From Adineta ricciae (lineage: Eukaryota; Rotifera; Eurotatoria; Adinetida; Adinetidae): 64,000 nucleotides of DNA. Shown here piece after piece: positions 1 to 11,117 of this stretch. The notes under the pieces are model-generated. The model was given only the letters and a program-made list of their open reading frames with translations, ran no database searches and was not told the DNA's origin. The stretch lies in contig CAJNOJ010000039.1 of the NCBI GenBank assembly GCA_905250025.1, positions 1 through 64,000 of the forward strand. The letters run 5' to 3'. How positions within the stretch are numbered: position 1 is the first letter of the stretch; every line of letters starts with the position of its first letter. The translations under genes and the position numbers were made by a program.

Positions 1-1348
1 TTCAGGCAAACATGGACTATCGGCAACATGACATATACGAGAATCACCTTTGCCTTTCTTCAAATAGAGTCTACAATGAATGTGTCGAAAGATGAAAAGT
101 GAAATTAAGTCAATAAGAACTGCTTTTACCGTGTTGTTGACGCATGGGCCATAATATTGCCACCAATGGGTTTCTTTTGATCACCATACATTGCTTGACC
201 ATCGACTTGAGCAACAACTTGATTAGTAAGAATAACAGCAACGCCAAACTAATCAGAATTGTTATGAGAAATTCAATGGATGATTACAAAAACAAGATAT
301 TTGAGGAGAAAACAAACCTCATCAGTTATACGTAATAACATACGCATAAACTTGGCTAATTGCATTTGTCGATTCGCTAATTCACCACGGCCGGAATAAT
401 CCGTTCGAAAGAGTGATGTGGCACTATCGACAATTAACACAGCATATCTGCAAAATCAAACGATATCGGTTCGGATATCAATCCGATGAATTATATTTTT
501 CTCTCACCTTGATTCACACATCATAGCTGTAGCCATATACAATAGTTGAATTTGGTGATCTGTGTTATAAGCACGAGCGTACGCAATGTTATCAAGAACA
601 TCTTGACCAGAAAGACCGTATCGTTCAGCAATGGCTAATAACCGTTCAGGTCGAAAAGTTCCTTCGGTATCAATATAGATTGCTTTGCCTTCGCCACCAC
701 CCATATCGATAGGTAACTAAACAGAGAGAGAGAGAGAGAGTTTGATTGATATATGTACCAAAGCCGAAGAAGGAACTATTTACTTGGCAAGTCACAGCAA
801 CCTGATGGCATAGTTGACTTTTGCCACAACGATATTCACCATACAATTCAGTGATTGAACCCGTTTCGAAACCACCTTGTAATTGTTTGTCGAGTTCTTT
901 TGATCCGGTTGTCAACTGAATGATTTCTGATCGTTTCTGATGATATTCAGTAGCTGTTGTAAAGCCCATTGGTATTAATTTTGCTGCTTCAGCCTGAGAA
1001 TATCACAAAGCTGAATATTTTCCTTCATATGAACAGAAAACTTACAGCTAGTTTATCAGCCTTGGCATCACTGATACCCTTAACAGCCAGCAAACTTTTC
1101 CGTGGTGCGAACGCAATTGATTCGACTGTACAAAATCCAGCTTCCTGCAATTTTTTCAAATCAGCGTTACCAATGCCGCATGATTTATCAAGCTTATTGA
1201 TTGGTGTCGGTCCACCAACATCAGCATCAATAGACATAGTATCGTTCATCTGAACAGTAGATCCAGCAGTCGTTGATGGTTGTGCTGACGCCGTTGTTTC
1301 TTTTTCTTTTTCATTTATCGAATCTCGTGTTTTAGTTTTTGGTGGCAT
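1..1348 (-). CDS. RAD51: RAD51 recombinase, 3' end beyond the window
   Basis: Strand-exchange ATPase that coats single-stranded DNA during homologous recombination in the nucleus. Six exons are visible: 1046-1348, 784-993, 508-716, 318-447, 130-248 and 1-70, with consistent phases, giving 347 codons. The last 25 or so residues lie off the left edge; the visible end reads DSPCLPE, which is near the RAD51 C-terminus. An HhH-containing N-terminal domain ([15 protein letters not shown]) is followed by Walker A GEYRCGKS (residues 153-160), the [17 protein letters not shown] block, Walker [21 protein letters not shown], and the L2 region NQVVAQVDG...[17 protein letters not shown]. The start MPPKTK was chosen because the in-frame upstream stretch has no family match. 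The residue corresponding to human Thr131 in Walker A is Cys here. The intron at 717-783 holds a GA repeat. The gene is divergent from the cyclophilin gene. Confidence 0.97.
723..740. repeat. (GA)n microsatellite in a RAD51 intron
   Basis: About nine AG dinucleotides in tandem within the RAD51 intron at 717-783. It is a simple repeat with no evident function. Confidence 0.9.
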
Positions 1349-2194
1349 TATTACAAGGCAAGGCAATTCTGAATGTTCTGATCGTAGGCTGAATGACACT
1401 GAACTTATATATCAGAGGCTCGATGCACTCAAACAATGACCAACGGTCGATCTTCAGACAATGAGTAATGCATTTCATCATCGTTCTTTGTTTTTCGTTC
1501 ATTTTCGACTCAAAAAAAGGCCAATGTATTCATCAACGTATCTCTTCGTGTAATTTTTGTAGATTTCATGCTGTATAACACAAAATAGAAATTCTTTTCT
1601 TGATATCGTTTTTGTAAACGGTAGATGTCATAACTTTCTACACAATACACTTCTGATTCGTTCAATCAATCCAATATTTACCGTTTGTAAAAGACTTCTA
1701 ACATGAATTCAGAAGAATTTTATCGTTTAGCAACAAAATGACAGCTGTTGCCGAGCGTGTTTCGCGTATCATCCCGAATATATTTGAAATTCTTTCTTCA
1801 TTTAGATAGTCGTATAGCATCCTGTGTGTAAGAGCACTCTTCATCAAGTAAGAGATTGTTTTGTTGACTAGTAGCGAAAAGATGAAAACGATTTCCGGCA
1901 ATATCTTTTTTTTCCGGAAACGGATTTCTTTTTCTTCATTGTCCTTTAATCGACACTTCTTCATCTGAATGGAACTGTCTAACCTCTTTAGTGAAGAGCA
2001 AAGAAGGCTCAAACATTGTACCATTGGTTCTCTTCCTCTAGTAAAGATACTTTTCATACGTGTGTTCAGACGAGATTAGAATATTAAAATGAGAGACTGA
2101 TCCCTCATGCAATAGTTTTCGCTATGACACAAAGCAACGATTTGTTATCCAAATCAGCACGAATAAGTAAAATTCTTTTCTTTTTTTTAAAGAT
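1349..2194. other. Divergent intergenic region, RAD51 / cyclophilin
   Basis: No supported gene. The space separates two genes transcribed away from each other, so both promoters should lie here. A minus-strand open frame at 1698-2057 has biased, unfamiliar sequence and no splice context, so I do not call it. No clear TATA box was picked out. Confidence 0.6.
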
Positions 2195-2902
2195 ATGACT
2201 TCTCCCCGAGTATTTTTCGATGTATACGCTGATAGTACATCTCTTGGTCGAATTGTATTCGAATTGTTCGATACTGAATGTCCGAAAACATGCGAGAACT
2301 TTCGAGCCCTATGTACAATGGAGAAAGGCTACGGATTCAAGTCGTCCATATTACATCGTGTGATTCGCGGATACTTTTTGCAAGGTAAACAGATGAATGA
2401 ATCATAAATGATCTACAATTCGTTTATTTAGGAGGTGATTTCACATCGTATGTATTGTTGTATTGATTTTACCTCTAAGTTTATATTTGTTTTCATTTCG
2501 GCTATGTTAGATACAATGGAACAGGTGTAAGTATTCTAAATCGAAACGAAACGAAATTTTCATTCGTTCATTTAGGGTAAATCCATCTTTGGAAAAAAAT
2601 TCGATGATGAAAGTTTTGCTCGAAAATTTACCACGCCTGGTTTATTAGCCATGGCTAATCAAGGTAAACTCATGTTTGTATTTGTCTTATCCAAACGATC
2701 ATCTGGGTTTTCTTCAGGACCAAATACTAACACATCGCAATTCTTCATAACACTCTTACCATGTCCATGGTTAAACGGTAAAAATGTTATATTTGGTCAA
2801 GTCGTCGAAGGCTTCGATGTGATTAAACAAGTCGAAACATATGGAAGTGATACAGGTATACCGAGCCGACGTATACTTATTCAAGAATGTGGTCAATTAT
2901 AA
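2195..2902 (+). CDS. Cyclophilin-type peptidyl-prolyl isomerase
   Basis: Single-domain cyclophilin that catalyses cis-trans isomerisation of peptidyl-prolyl bonds, probably cytosolic or nuclear since there is no signal peptide. Exons 2195-2384, 2432-2447, 2511-2526, 2576-2663 and 2718-2902 join to 495 nt (164 residues), almost the exact length of human CypA (165). Two exons are only 16 nt long. Numbering matches CypA: Arg55 (LHRVIRGY), Gln63 (LQGGDF), Phe113 (SQFF) and Trp121 (PWLNGK) are kept. Three active-site positions differ: Phe60 is Tyr, Met61 is Phe and His126 is Asn. It is probably catalytically active, with altered cyclosporin or substrate preference possible. It is not a large multidomain cyclophilin. 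Confidence 0.95.
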
Positions 2903-3397
2903 ACATGTGAACGAAATTTATGTTTTCTTTCTTCTTCTTTTGTTTTTGTGTTGCAGTGAATCTCTCTTATATGCACCGTCCATTTTTAACGTCTTCATTT
3001 CGTTCTTTTTTTAAATCTAAATATTCATTTCTATTCTGTTTGCATGCGCATGATTTTCTAAGATAATGGGAAAACGAGAAATAACCATTAGAGAATAATC
3101 AATCGACTGATGAAACGTAAAATATAATTCATTTTTTACTTAAGAAAAAGAAAAGGAAATTTTCTACCCATTGAATGTAAGAAAAAAAAGTAGAAGAAGT
3201 AATCTTGCAAAAGAAACATTGCATTCCTATGCTTTTCCTTTTTCAAGACAAGAAAAGAAAAAGAAATATTCGCCACAAAATCCTTCCTCTTTTTTTTCTT
3301 CTTCCCCATTTCTCGTTCCAACTTGCAACTTTGCGAACAAAACGAGTTACTCAGTTTTTACATTCTCCAGATTCCTCGAAGCACACGACAGTCAAAC
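2903..3397. other. Intergenic spacer, cyclophilin 3' flank
   Basis: AT-rich with poly-purine and poly-pyrimidine runs. It holds the 3' UTR of the cyclophilin gene and the 5' flank of the receptor gene. Open frames here are low-complexity Lys/Phe-rich shadows. No other gene is supported. Confidence 0.6.
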
Positions 3398-5191
3398 ATG
3401 ATCTTATTCAACTGGTTTCTACTGATTTTTTTCACAAATGCATATGCTCAAAGTATAGAATTCTTTGGCACTTTGATTTCTTCACTAATTGTCATCTCTT
3501 CATTTTATACAGACTGTTCCGATTACTATTCGTGTCAATTAGAACTATACGAAGAACTTCTGAGAAAATCTCGCCCATCGATACGTCCAGTTCAACGTGA
3601 TTCGCAGAATATGACTGTTCGGCTCGGATTTTCGTTGGTCCGACTTGTTTCTGTTGTTCGTATCCATTCACTGGAGTAGAAATTTAAACTGTTGAATATC
3701 CTGTTTTAGAACGAAGAAGAGTCAAAATTAACTATCCGTGCACATATAAATCAAGTAATTAATCATGCAACGAAACGTTCTATTTTGATTGAAGTTCTTT
3801 CGCTGTAGACTTGGAATGCGTCGGTACTCGGTTGGAAAGCGACAGAATATGCAAATGTTCAACATTTTCGCGTTCCAGCACATTCAATCTGGACGCCAAA
3901 GATAGAGTTACTCAATCCGTGAGAAAACCATTTGAGTCTCTTTATTTATGCACTTGCTGATTGTTCAGAAGTACAACTGTCGATTCTGAAGCCAACCATT
4001 TCGTTAATATTCGATCGGATGGTCTTTGTGAATTATCTTATTCCAGCTTGCTCACCATTCCATGCAATTTCGATCTAACAAATTTCCCATTTGATCAGCA
4101 AACTTGTACATTCAAAGTAAGCTGATCTCATTTGTGATTTGATTAGTTTCATCATCCATCTTCTCACAGATGGGTTCGTCGCTCTACGATATCAATGAAG
4201 TATCGATCGAAAGAGCATTCGATTTTGTTATTGATGAGCCAGGTTTAATGCCCAACGGGTATTATTTCGTTTCGAATACTATTCAACAGCAGACAGCCTA
4301 TTTCGCCGGTTTCGATCGAAGTTACGATCAAATTTCGATCAATTTCGACATTCATCGCCGCTCAACCTATTTTCTTCGACTTGTCAATTGGCCAGGTTCA
4401 ATTCTCATGTTGTTAACATTGACAATCTTTTTTCTTCCACCGTCTGCTCCTGAACGAATCGTCTATAGTACGATGAGAAACAATTTGTTTTCTATTTTCT
4501 TCTCGATTTATCTATTTTCAGGCTCGATCTTACTTGTTTGTCAATTTCTTCTGCTAATTATGTTTGCTTTTTATGTTCCAAAACGACTGGGTACGACGTG
4601 GCCATGGATGGGACGCACGATTTTCTACGATATTTGTTTAACAGGCATGACATTAGTATTTTCGGTCTTAGTTCGCATGCTTTCGGATGAAAAATATTTT
4701 GCATCTGAACGACCATCAATCAAAATACGTAATGTATGTCCAACGAGATCTTTCTCCATTGACGTTTTCTCAAAATCACATATCGTTGGACTTTTTAGTT
4801 TGTTTTTGGCTTCTTATCCAAACTTGTTGGCTTTCGACGATTGTCATTCACAACACTGATTGCTGGTCGCGAGAGGTATTTTTAGTCACTAAAACTGAAC
4901 TCGAATATCGATTTGCATTCTAGTGAATACGATATCAATGATTCTGTTATGGAACCTTTAACCTCTGTTGCGAACAACTCCGCAGGTATTGCTGCTGATT
5001 CTCAAAATGTTCCGTCGAATATTCTAAATCGTGATGTTGGTTTCATCAAACAGAAACTGCTTCTTTTCACAACTGAACACAGTATTCATCAAGAATGGAT
5101 ACTTCTTGCACATATCATTAATCGTCTATGTTTTTTAATCTATTTATTTTTCTTCTCCGTTTCAATTGGACATCACGTGTTTTATAAATAA
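3398..5191 (+). CDS. Cys-loop ligand-gated ion channel subunit (nicotinic-like)
   Basis: Pentameric neurotransmitter-gated channel subunit of the plasma membrane. Nine exons (3398-3452, 3513-3655, 3710-3754, 3809-3918, 3969-4116, 4170-4467, 4522-4733, 4799-4875, 4924-5191) join to 451 residues. The N-terminus is a signal peptide (MILFNWFLLIFFTNAYA). The extracellular domain has the loop-A-like SIWTPKIELLN and a canonical Cys loop (Cys150, 13 residues, Cys164, with FPFDQQTC). TM1 ends in FFLPP, TM2 follows APERIVY, TM3 lies around 295-318, and a final TM4 (ILLAHIINRLCFLIYL) is preceded by a membrane-associated helix. The Glu-Arg pair before TM2 suggests cation selectivity. No vicinal Cys-Cys pair is seen in loop C, so it is not a classical nicotinic alpha subunit. 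The ligand is unknown. Confidence 0.9.
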
Positions 5192-5532
5192 ATAATCGAA
5201 ACTTTTCAACAGATTATGATTATCAATTTTTTGATCGTAACGCTTGATTTGTTTGTCGAGTTATTTCATTTGAGTTTCATTTTTCCTCCTTCTTCTCTTC
5301 GTCCCAGCGCATTTTTTTCTTTCTTCGACCTGTTTTGTACACGTGTAGTACAGTCAATTGATTGTAGTTAATGATATGGAAATAAGCATAAAAAGAGTCT
5401 ATATGTGAACGAGCAGGAAACACAATCAACGCACAAAATCGACGACGATCAAGGTGTGCTTATCAGTCTGTTATTTTTAATAAAACCTTCAAATCTTATT
5501 AAAGTACTCTTTTGCTTTAGACTTCGAGAACA
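5192..5532. other. Spacer with probable 5' UTR exon and intron of the EF-hand gene
   Basis: Between the receptor stop and the EF-hand start. A GT...AG intron candidate (about 5453-5520) ends 12 nt before the downstream ATG, implying a non-coding first exon upstream. No other gene is seen. Confidence 0.5.
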
Positions 5533-6159
5533 ATGGGTTGTTGTGGGTCAGCGCAAAAGAAGCATGACAAACCAACTCGACCATCGAATTTAGTTCGGTT
5601 AAATAACGATGCCAGATCGGATCTTTCAGATGCGATCATTAACGATCTATTAACTAAAACCAAATTTAGTAAACAGGAGATTCTTGACTGGTGGCATGGT
5701 TTCCTAGCGGATTGTCCCACAGGTCTATTAGATAAAAAGAAATTCATTGAAGTTTATCAATATCGCTATCCGAATGGTAAAGCAAAAAACTTTTGCAACC
5801 ACGTGTTTCGTACGTTTAATCCCGATATGAAAACTCATGCCATTGACTTTCAACGTTTCATGTGCGCGATCGATATAACATTAAATGGAAGTACGGATGA
5901 GAAACTCGAATGGGCATTTGCAATGTATGATGTCAATGGCGATCAACGCATCTCGAAACATGAAATGTCAAGTGTTGTTCAATCGATGTTTGATTTATTA
6001 GGTAAAGATAAACGAGGAGGCAACAATCCACGTCGACATGTCGATCAAATCTTTTCACGTATTGATGTCAATCAAGATAATTATGTTAGCAAAGAAGAAT
6101 TTCTTCGCGGATGTAAAGCTGATGAACAAATTCGAACAATTTTAGCGCCACATTATTAA
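5533..6159 (+). CDS. Neuronal calcium sensor-like EF-hand protein (calexcitin/NCS type)
   Basis: Calcium-binding switch protein of 208 residues in one coding exon. It starts MGCCGS, a strong N-myristoylation context with palmitoylatable cysteines, so membrane anchoring is likely. A recoverin/NCS-like layout is visible. EF1 is degenerate around ADCPTG (60-64). EF2 (around 96-108) lacks the usual acidic ligands and appears to carry one extra residue. EF3 loop Asp133-Glu144 (DVNGDQRISKHE) and EF4 loop Asp178-Glu189 (DVNQDNYVSKEE) have good ligands, though Gly6 of EF3 is replaced by Gln. Classical NCS proteins bind calcium at EF2, EF3 and usually EF4. The start is fixed by the MGCC motif just after a UTR acceptor. 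Confidence 0.88.
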   Translation: MGCCGSAQKKHDKPTRPSNLVRLNNDARSDLSDAIINDLLTKTKFSKQEILDWWHGFLADCPTGLLDKKKFIEVYQYRYPNGKAKNFCNHVFRTFNPDMKTHAIDFQRFMCAIDITLNGSTDEKLEWAFAMYDVNGDQRISKHEMSSVVQSMFDLLGKDKRGGNNPRRHVDQIFSRIDVNQDNYVSKEEFLRGCKADEQIRTILAPHY

Positions 6160-7267
6160 AGAAATGTTTGATTATCTGAGAAGAAGAAGAAGAAAACTAG
6201 TTTCGCTTCTTCTTTTTCTTCTTTCGCGAATTTTCACTAAACGAAAAAAAAGACGAGTATTTTGTGTTTTTTTTTCCATTGCATCATTATGAATAAAGGT
6301 TATTAAGTCACGGCTTCATCAATCATTCTTTTCTTTTCATATAATATTAATGATTGTTCGAAAAACGCATGCTTAGCAATGATATGGAATTGCTTACGAA
6401 GTGATTTATCATCGAACAAAGACTAGCAAATTGAAATCGAAAATTTCCCTGAAGAAATGAACATTCAGTCGATGAAGATGAGACAATTATATTTGCTAGT
6501 CTATCAACGATCGATCGAGATAATAAAATTTCGTGAAAAGAAAGACGAATGACAGTTGTCAGAACTTCTAATCCTATAAATTATTTTGAGGATTTTATTC
6601 AATCAAGACAAAAGAAAGCAATAATACTCAATTTACATTCTTATCGTTCGAGGAACTCGTTCAAATTATGAACATTTGTTGACAAAGGCAATCAATTCAA
6701 GACTTAACGACATCCTCAGCTCCTACCCAAGTCTTTTTTTCACTCTTTTTCAATATCATTCATAGACGAATACAATCACATATTCTCTTTGATTTTTCTT
6801 ACAATTTTTACTTAGTTTTAAACCTTTCATCGTTTATGCCCATCATGCCGTTTTGGTACTCTTCGCGCATTCTACAATCGATTTGGAAACTCCGACAAAG
6901 TATAGCGCATCATTTATTAAATAGTCCTTCGAATTCAACTACTCGTCGAGAAATAGAAGTCATTAGTCAGAAGAGGACAAGTCACCATATCACATGTGTA
7001 TCGAGACTACTTCCATAGCGCAGTTTCATTAATTGCATGCGTCTAAGCAACACTTAAACACGTCGAAAGTAAGAAAATAACATGGAATCACGGCTGGATC
7101 CAAAGTACATGTAATGCAAATCTCATAATGATCAAAGTACTACTTGAAAAAAGGCATCAACATGCAATTAAGATTATTTGAAAGACGACATTCGTCAGAC
7201 AAATATCATGATGCCATGATTATTTCAAATCTCAAATAAATACTATTTCAGTACATACTCGTCGAAC
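6160..7267. other. Intergenic region, EF-hand gene / GPCR
   Basis: Begins with the 3' UTR of the EF-hand gene, including an AATAAA polyadenylation signal at 6292-6297. The remainder is AT-rich. A 60-codon plus-strand frame near 6836 has no recognisable features. No gene is supported. Confidence 0.6.
6292..6297 (+). promoter_or_regulatory. Polyadenylation signal AATAAA
   Basis: Perfect hexamer 133 nt after the EF-hand stop codon, at a plausible 3' UTR distance, with T-rich sequence around it. Confidence 0.6.
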
Positions 7268-8200
7268 ATGTTTGATAACAAAATAATCGATGCAGAGATT
7301 ATCGTGGCTTATTATTCGCTCAGTGTGACTATAGTTGGCACATTATTCAACAGTTTAACATTTATTGTTCTTTGTCGATCGACATTTCGAAACAGTCGAG
7401 CAAGACCAACGTTTCACTATATGCGAGCGATAGCTGTATTTGATATCTTGATGCTCTACGGATGGAATCTTGATCATTACCTTGGACCAATACATGGCTT
7501 TACTATTCAAACGCTATCCATACCTTTGTGTCGATTTTTATCATTTTTTAATTACTTCATCTGTCAATCATCCGCTTGGCTCCGTGTTTTCGTTTGTGTT
7601 GATCGATATTTGATATTAACTCGGCTACGTCGAACATGGTTCAGCGATTCGAAACATGTCCTAATTGTTATCACTTGTATCATTACTTTTTCCTTCGGTT
7701 TAAATTCGCTTTTCTTCGTTTTCGGATGCTCAAAGGAGAGAAAACGCATTTCTGCTGAATCTTGGGCATTTCCAATGTATCCTCTATGGGATTATATCAA
7801 TTTAACTGTTTATAATTGTATACCCTTGTTATTGATGACAATATTCAATACACGCGTGATTTCTCATCTAATTCGTCTGCGTCGTCAAAGTACAATTCAA
7901 AATTCTCAAATTCAACATTTATCTATGTCAATGACATTAGTAATCACGACATTTCTATTTTTGATGATGACTATACCTGGAACAGTTGCATTTGCGTTCT
8001 TTTCCTACAGAACGAGCATCATCTTAAGACGATTCTTGGATGGAATTTTATACACGTATCATATCTTATCATTTCCATTGTATATGATCACATTTGATGA
8101 GTTTCGACAAGAATTTATTCTGATGATTACATGCGAAAGGGTAAAAACAAAAGCAATTACATTCAATATCGCACAACCATATTTAATGAGTCACGTTTAG
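7268..8200 (+). CDS. Class A G-protein-coupled receptor, intronless (paralogue 1)
   Basis: Seven-transmembrane receptor of 310 residues in a single exon. Seven hydrophobic segments follow a short N-terminus. A TM3-proximal Cys (SIPLCRFL) and an intact E/DRY-type motif CVDRYLIL end TM3. TM4 carries Ile/Val/Thr-rich repeats, and TM5 has YNCIPLLLMTIFN. TM7 reads TYHILSFPLYMITF, with no NPxxY, which is common in divergent invertebrate lineages. The closest relative in view is the GPCR at 11118-12083, which shares MRAIA(V/I)FDILMLYGWNLDH and the TM7 block, so the two are clear tandem paralogues. The ligand is unknown; peptide or chemosensory receptors are possible. Confidence 0.85.
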   Translation: MFDNKIIDAEIIVAYYSLSVTIVGTLFNSLTFIVLCRSTFRNSRARPTFHYMRAIAVFDILMLYGWNLDHYLGPIHGFTIQTLSIPLCRFLSFFNYFICQSSAWLRVFVCVDRYLILTRLRRTWFSDSKHVLIVITCIITFSFGLNSLFFVFGCSKERKRISAESWAFPMYPLWDYINLTVYNCIPLLLMTIFNTRVISHLIRLRRQSTIQNSQIQHLSMSMTLVITTFLFLMMTIPGTVAFAFFSYRTSIILRRFLDGILYTYHILSFPLYMITFDEFRQEFILMITCERVKTKAITFNIAQPYLMSHV

Positions 8201-8538
8201 TATTTGACAGATATTTCTCAAGTTGTTATGTGTGTGTGTGTGTGTCTACGCTTAACTATGTCCAGTGATGTATTGTTCACAAGCTTAAAATAATAAATAT
8301 CATCTCGATAGTTAATATTAATAACTAAATTCCACATTACTCCTTAGAGCATTGATCTGCATAGAAGCAGACATTAGATATCGATCGAGAAGTACGTTCT
8401 AAATGTATACTCAATGATACTCACCTTACTTTACTTAATGTTGATATTATGCAGTGGTATATCTAGTTCAATCAACCGTAACGGTTATTGTTCGTTTTTA
8501 CTTATCAGTAGAGTATTTTTGAAGATATTTGTTTCATC
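8201..8538. other. Spacer with a (TG)n repeat
   Basis: 337-nt gap holding the 3' UTR of GPCR 1 and the 5' flank of the phosphotransferase. It contains a TG microsatellite at 8229-8245. No gene is seen. Confidence 0.6.
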
Positions 8539-10374
8539 ATGTCTTCGGAAGGAGCTTCGGCAAGATACGAAACTCCACCATTTTCTAGTAGTAGGATGAC
8601 GGAGGTGGTGAAGAAATTCGAATCTAAAATACAAGAAGCGATTCGTCATTTACCTGCCATATTTAACGAAGAACAGATAGAGAATTTGAAAAAACATAAA
8701 TATGATCATGAAGGTACAACTTTGCTCGATCCATACATGCAAAAATATTGGGATTGGTTTGTGGAATTTTTCCCACTATGGATGGCACCCAATCTTCTTA
8801 CCATAATCGGGTTAGCATTTCATGTCAGTGCTAGCATTTTCCTCATGATCCTTACAAATGGCGCTAAAGAACCAGTAATTGAGTATATTTTTCGGGTAAC
8901 GATTGTTAACATTCTAACATTTAGTGTACTCGATGGATGTACTTCTTGACGGCAGTTGGACTTTTTCTTTATCAATCGCTGGATGCTATCGATGGTAAAC
9001 AAGCTCGGCGAACTAAATCGGCATCACCGTTAGGCGAACTTTTCGATCATGGCTGTGACTCAGTGTCAACAGGTATACTTGTTTATTTTTCATAAAAGAG
9101 GAAATAATTAAATTTTTCTCTTTGACCGCAATGTATTAGTATTCATCACAGTCGCATGTTGTTGTTCTTTACAACTTGGTGTTCATCCGTGGTTGATGTT
9201 CTGGAGTTGCATGTGCTCATATCTAGCTTTTTACTGCGCACATTGGCAAACTTATGTTTCCGGAAAACTTCGATTTGGAAAGTGTGTAACGAAGAAAACA
9301 ACAATTATTTCATGATAATTCCTATATTTATATTTAGACTGGATTGCACAGAAGCAGAGATCGCATTCATAATTGTTCACTTGATCACTACAATCTCACC
9401 TAGTTTTTGGTCCCATACCGTTTGTACTTGCCCAATCGAGTTCAGTTGAAAAACATCGATTTGTCTTTCTATTCAAGATACCTCTAATAAATGTTGAATT
9501 ACGTACAATCGTAGGATTGTTAATCCTCGGTTCATCATCCTGGAGTGCTGCTAATAATATTTATATTACTCTTTCGCCAGGTATTTTGGGAAAACGAACG
9601 TCATCGGTATGTATTACTGACATCTTACTTCAACTTAAGTACGCTATCCTCTTTCTCATTAACTGAAGGGTACGAACATTTTGGTACCATTCTGGCCACT
9701 TTGTTTTTTTGTGCTGCTCGCATTGGCAGCTGCTATATGCTCAAAAGCACATACACTTGACTCACACACGACATTGTTTTTGGTCTGCTATGGTTTCATC
9801 TTCTCAAAACTGACCAATCGATTAATAGTTCGTTCATGTTTATGTTTCCGAGTGATCATCGAACAAATCCTTCTCTAATAATTTAGGTTGCACATATGTC
9901 AAAAAGCCCATTTGGTATATGGGACTCGATATTTATCGCTGCTATCGCTTTCTGCATCAATCAATCTTTCAATTGTTGTATCGGCGAGCACATTTTTCTT
10001 TGGGGTTGTCTTGTAAGTTCGATAAATATTCATTTCGAGACGTACATACAAAATCGGCACATCACAGCATGCGACAGGAGGAGAGAAACTGGGTTATATG
10101 AATTAGATTAGCATAGAAAAAATCTGTCAGAATCTATCGTGCGTCATAAATAACTTTATTGATGAAAAGACATACAGGGTTAAAGAGTCTTTTAAAACAA
10201 GCGAGGGTGTTTTTCCTAATGCATTTATTGACTATATTTTTTATTTAGATCTTCAATCTATACGATTTACTTCGCTACGATACAAAAGTATGTCAAGAAT
10301 TATGTGATGCATTCGATGTCTTCTGTTTTCGAGTAAAACGACCACCGGCAGCGAACAACGATCGATCGCATTAG
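8539..10374 (+). CDS. CEPT1: Choline/ethanolamine phosphotransferase (CEPT1-like)
   Basis: Integral ER/Golgi enzyme of the last Kennedy-pathway step, transferring phosphocholine or phosphoethanolamine from CDP to diacylglycerol. Eight exons (8539-8874, 8925-9072, 9140-9281, 9338-9419, 9478-9606, 9669-9827, 9887-10012, 10249-10374) join to 415 residues, against 416 in human CEPT1. The CDP-alcohol phosphotransferase signature DG-x2-AR-x8-G-x3-D-x3-D is intact (IDGKQARR...GELFDHGCD). Other family blocks are [17 protein letters not shown] and [11 protein letters not shown]. It is multi-pass hydrophobic throughout. The last intron (236 nt) is longer than the others. It lies between two paralogous GPCR genes on the same strand with no functional link evident. 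Confidence 0.95.
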
Positions 10375-11117
10375 CTTTCAGCCAATCGTAACTCCGATGT
10401 GTTACTCCAGCTTTCACGACAGAAATGTTTCAGTCCCGAAAAGAAAAGAATAATTATTTCGTAATCGAAGCTAACATTTCTTTTGTGTAAGGCTTACTGA
10501 TGAATACATAAAGAATGAATCTTATGTCGTTAATCATAGAAAACTAATGAATTAGTTGTTTATTAAAAACGCATCTGCTTGTCGAAATCCTCGTCGATAT
10601 GTACGCATATCACACCCGCAAAGTGCAATGGTTCTATGAGAATATGCAGATAGGAAATGCGATTGTGCTGAATGATAGGAGAAAGAAATGACGCATTCAG
10701 AATGTTCCGAGATCGATACTCATTCTATTCCAGTTTGCATTATCAGATGGCGTATTTTTTATGATACATCGTAAATGATTAATATCTGCATATTACATTG
10801 TTAGATTCTCTTTCTCGGAAAGAATAAAAGTTGAACGTCATAGATCAATGGAGTAGAGTTCAAAACATTGTTGCATGTCTAAAAACTATGAAGAGTAGAT
10901 CAGTGGCAGGAAAGTGTATTCACACAGGCTATAATTACAGAACATCGAAAGGAGTTTCCGATGAATGCTAATATCGTATTGCGTAGTGGGTAGTAGAAAC
11001 TAGACGGATAATGTGGGAGCCCTCAGTACATTTTCAGTTTCATTTTTTTTTCTTTTTAAGATCGCAATTATACAAATTTATGGTGACCACACAGCTTGAC
11101 GAGACAGAACAACGAAG
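10375..11117. other. Intergenic region, CEPT1 / GPCR 2
   Basis: AT-rich sequence with no coding signal that I can support. It ends with a T-rich stretch before the second GPCR. Confidence 0.6.

Noticed and set aside
1698-2057. 119-codon minus-strand open frame
   Set aside because: Lys/Ile/Leu-biased, no motifs, lies in the RAD51-cyclophilin promoter spacer.
3171-3600. Overlapping plus-strand frames before and over the receptor first exons
   Set aside because: They are alternative frames of the UTR and of the receptor exons; the receptor frame has signal peptide and family motifs.
8896-8924. A 29-nt intron in CEPT1 (GTAACG...TTTAG)
   Set aside because: A donor 21 nt upstream (GTAATT at 8875) gives a 50-nt intron in the same phase and a better length match to human CEPT1.
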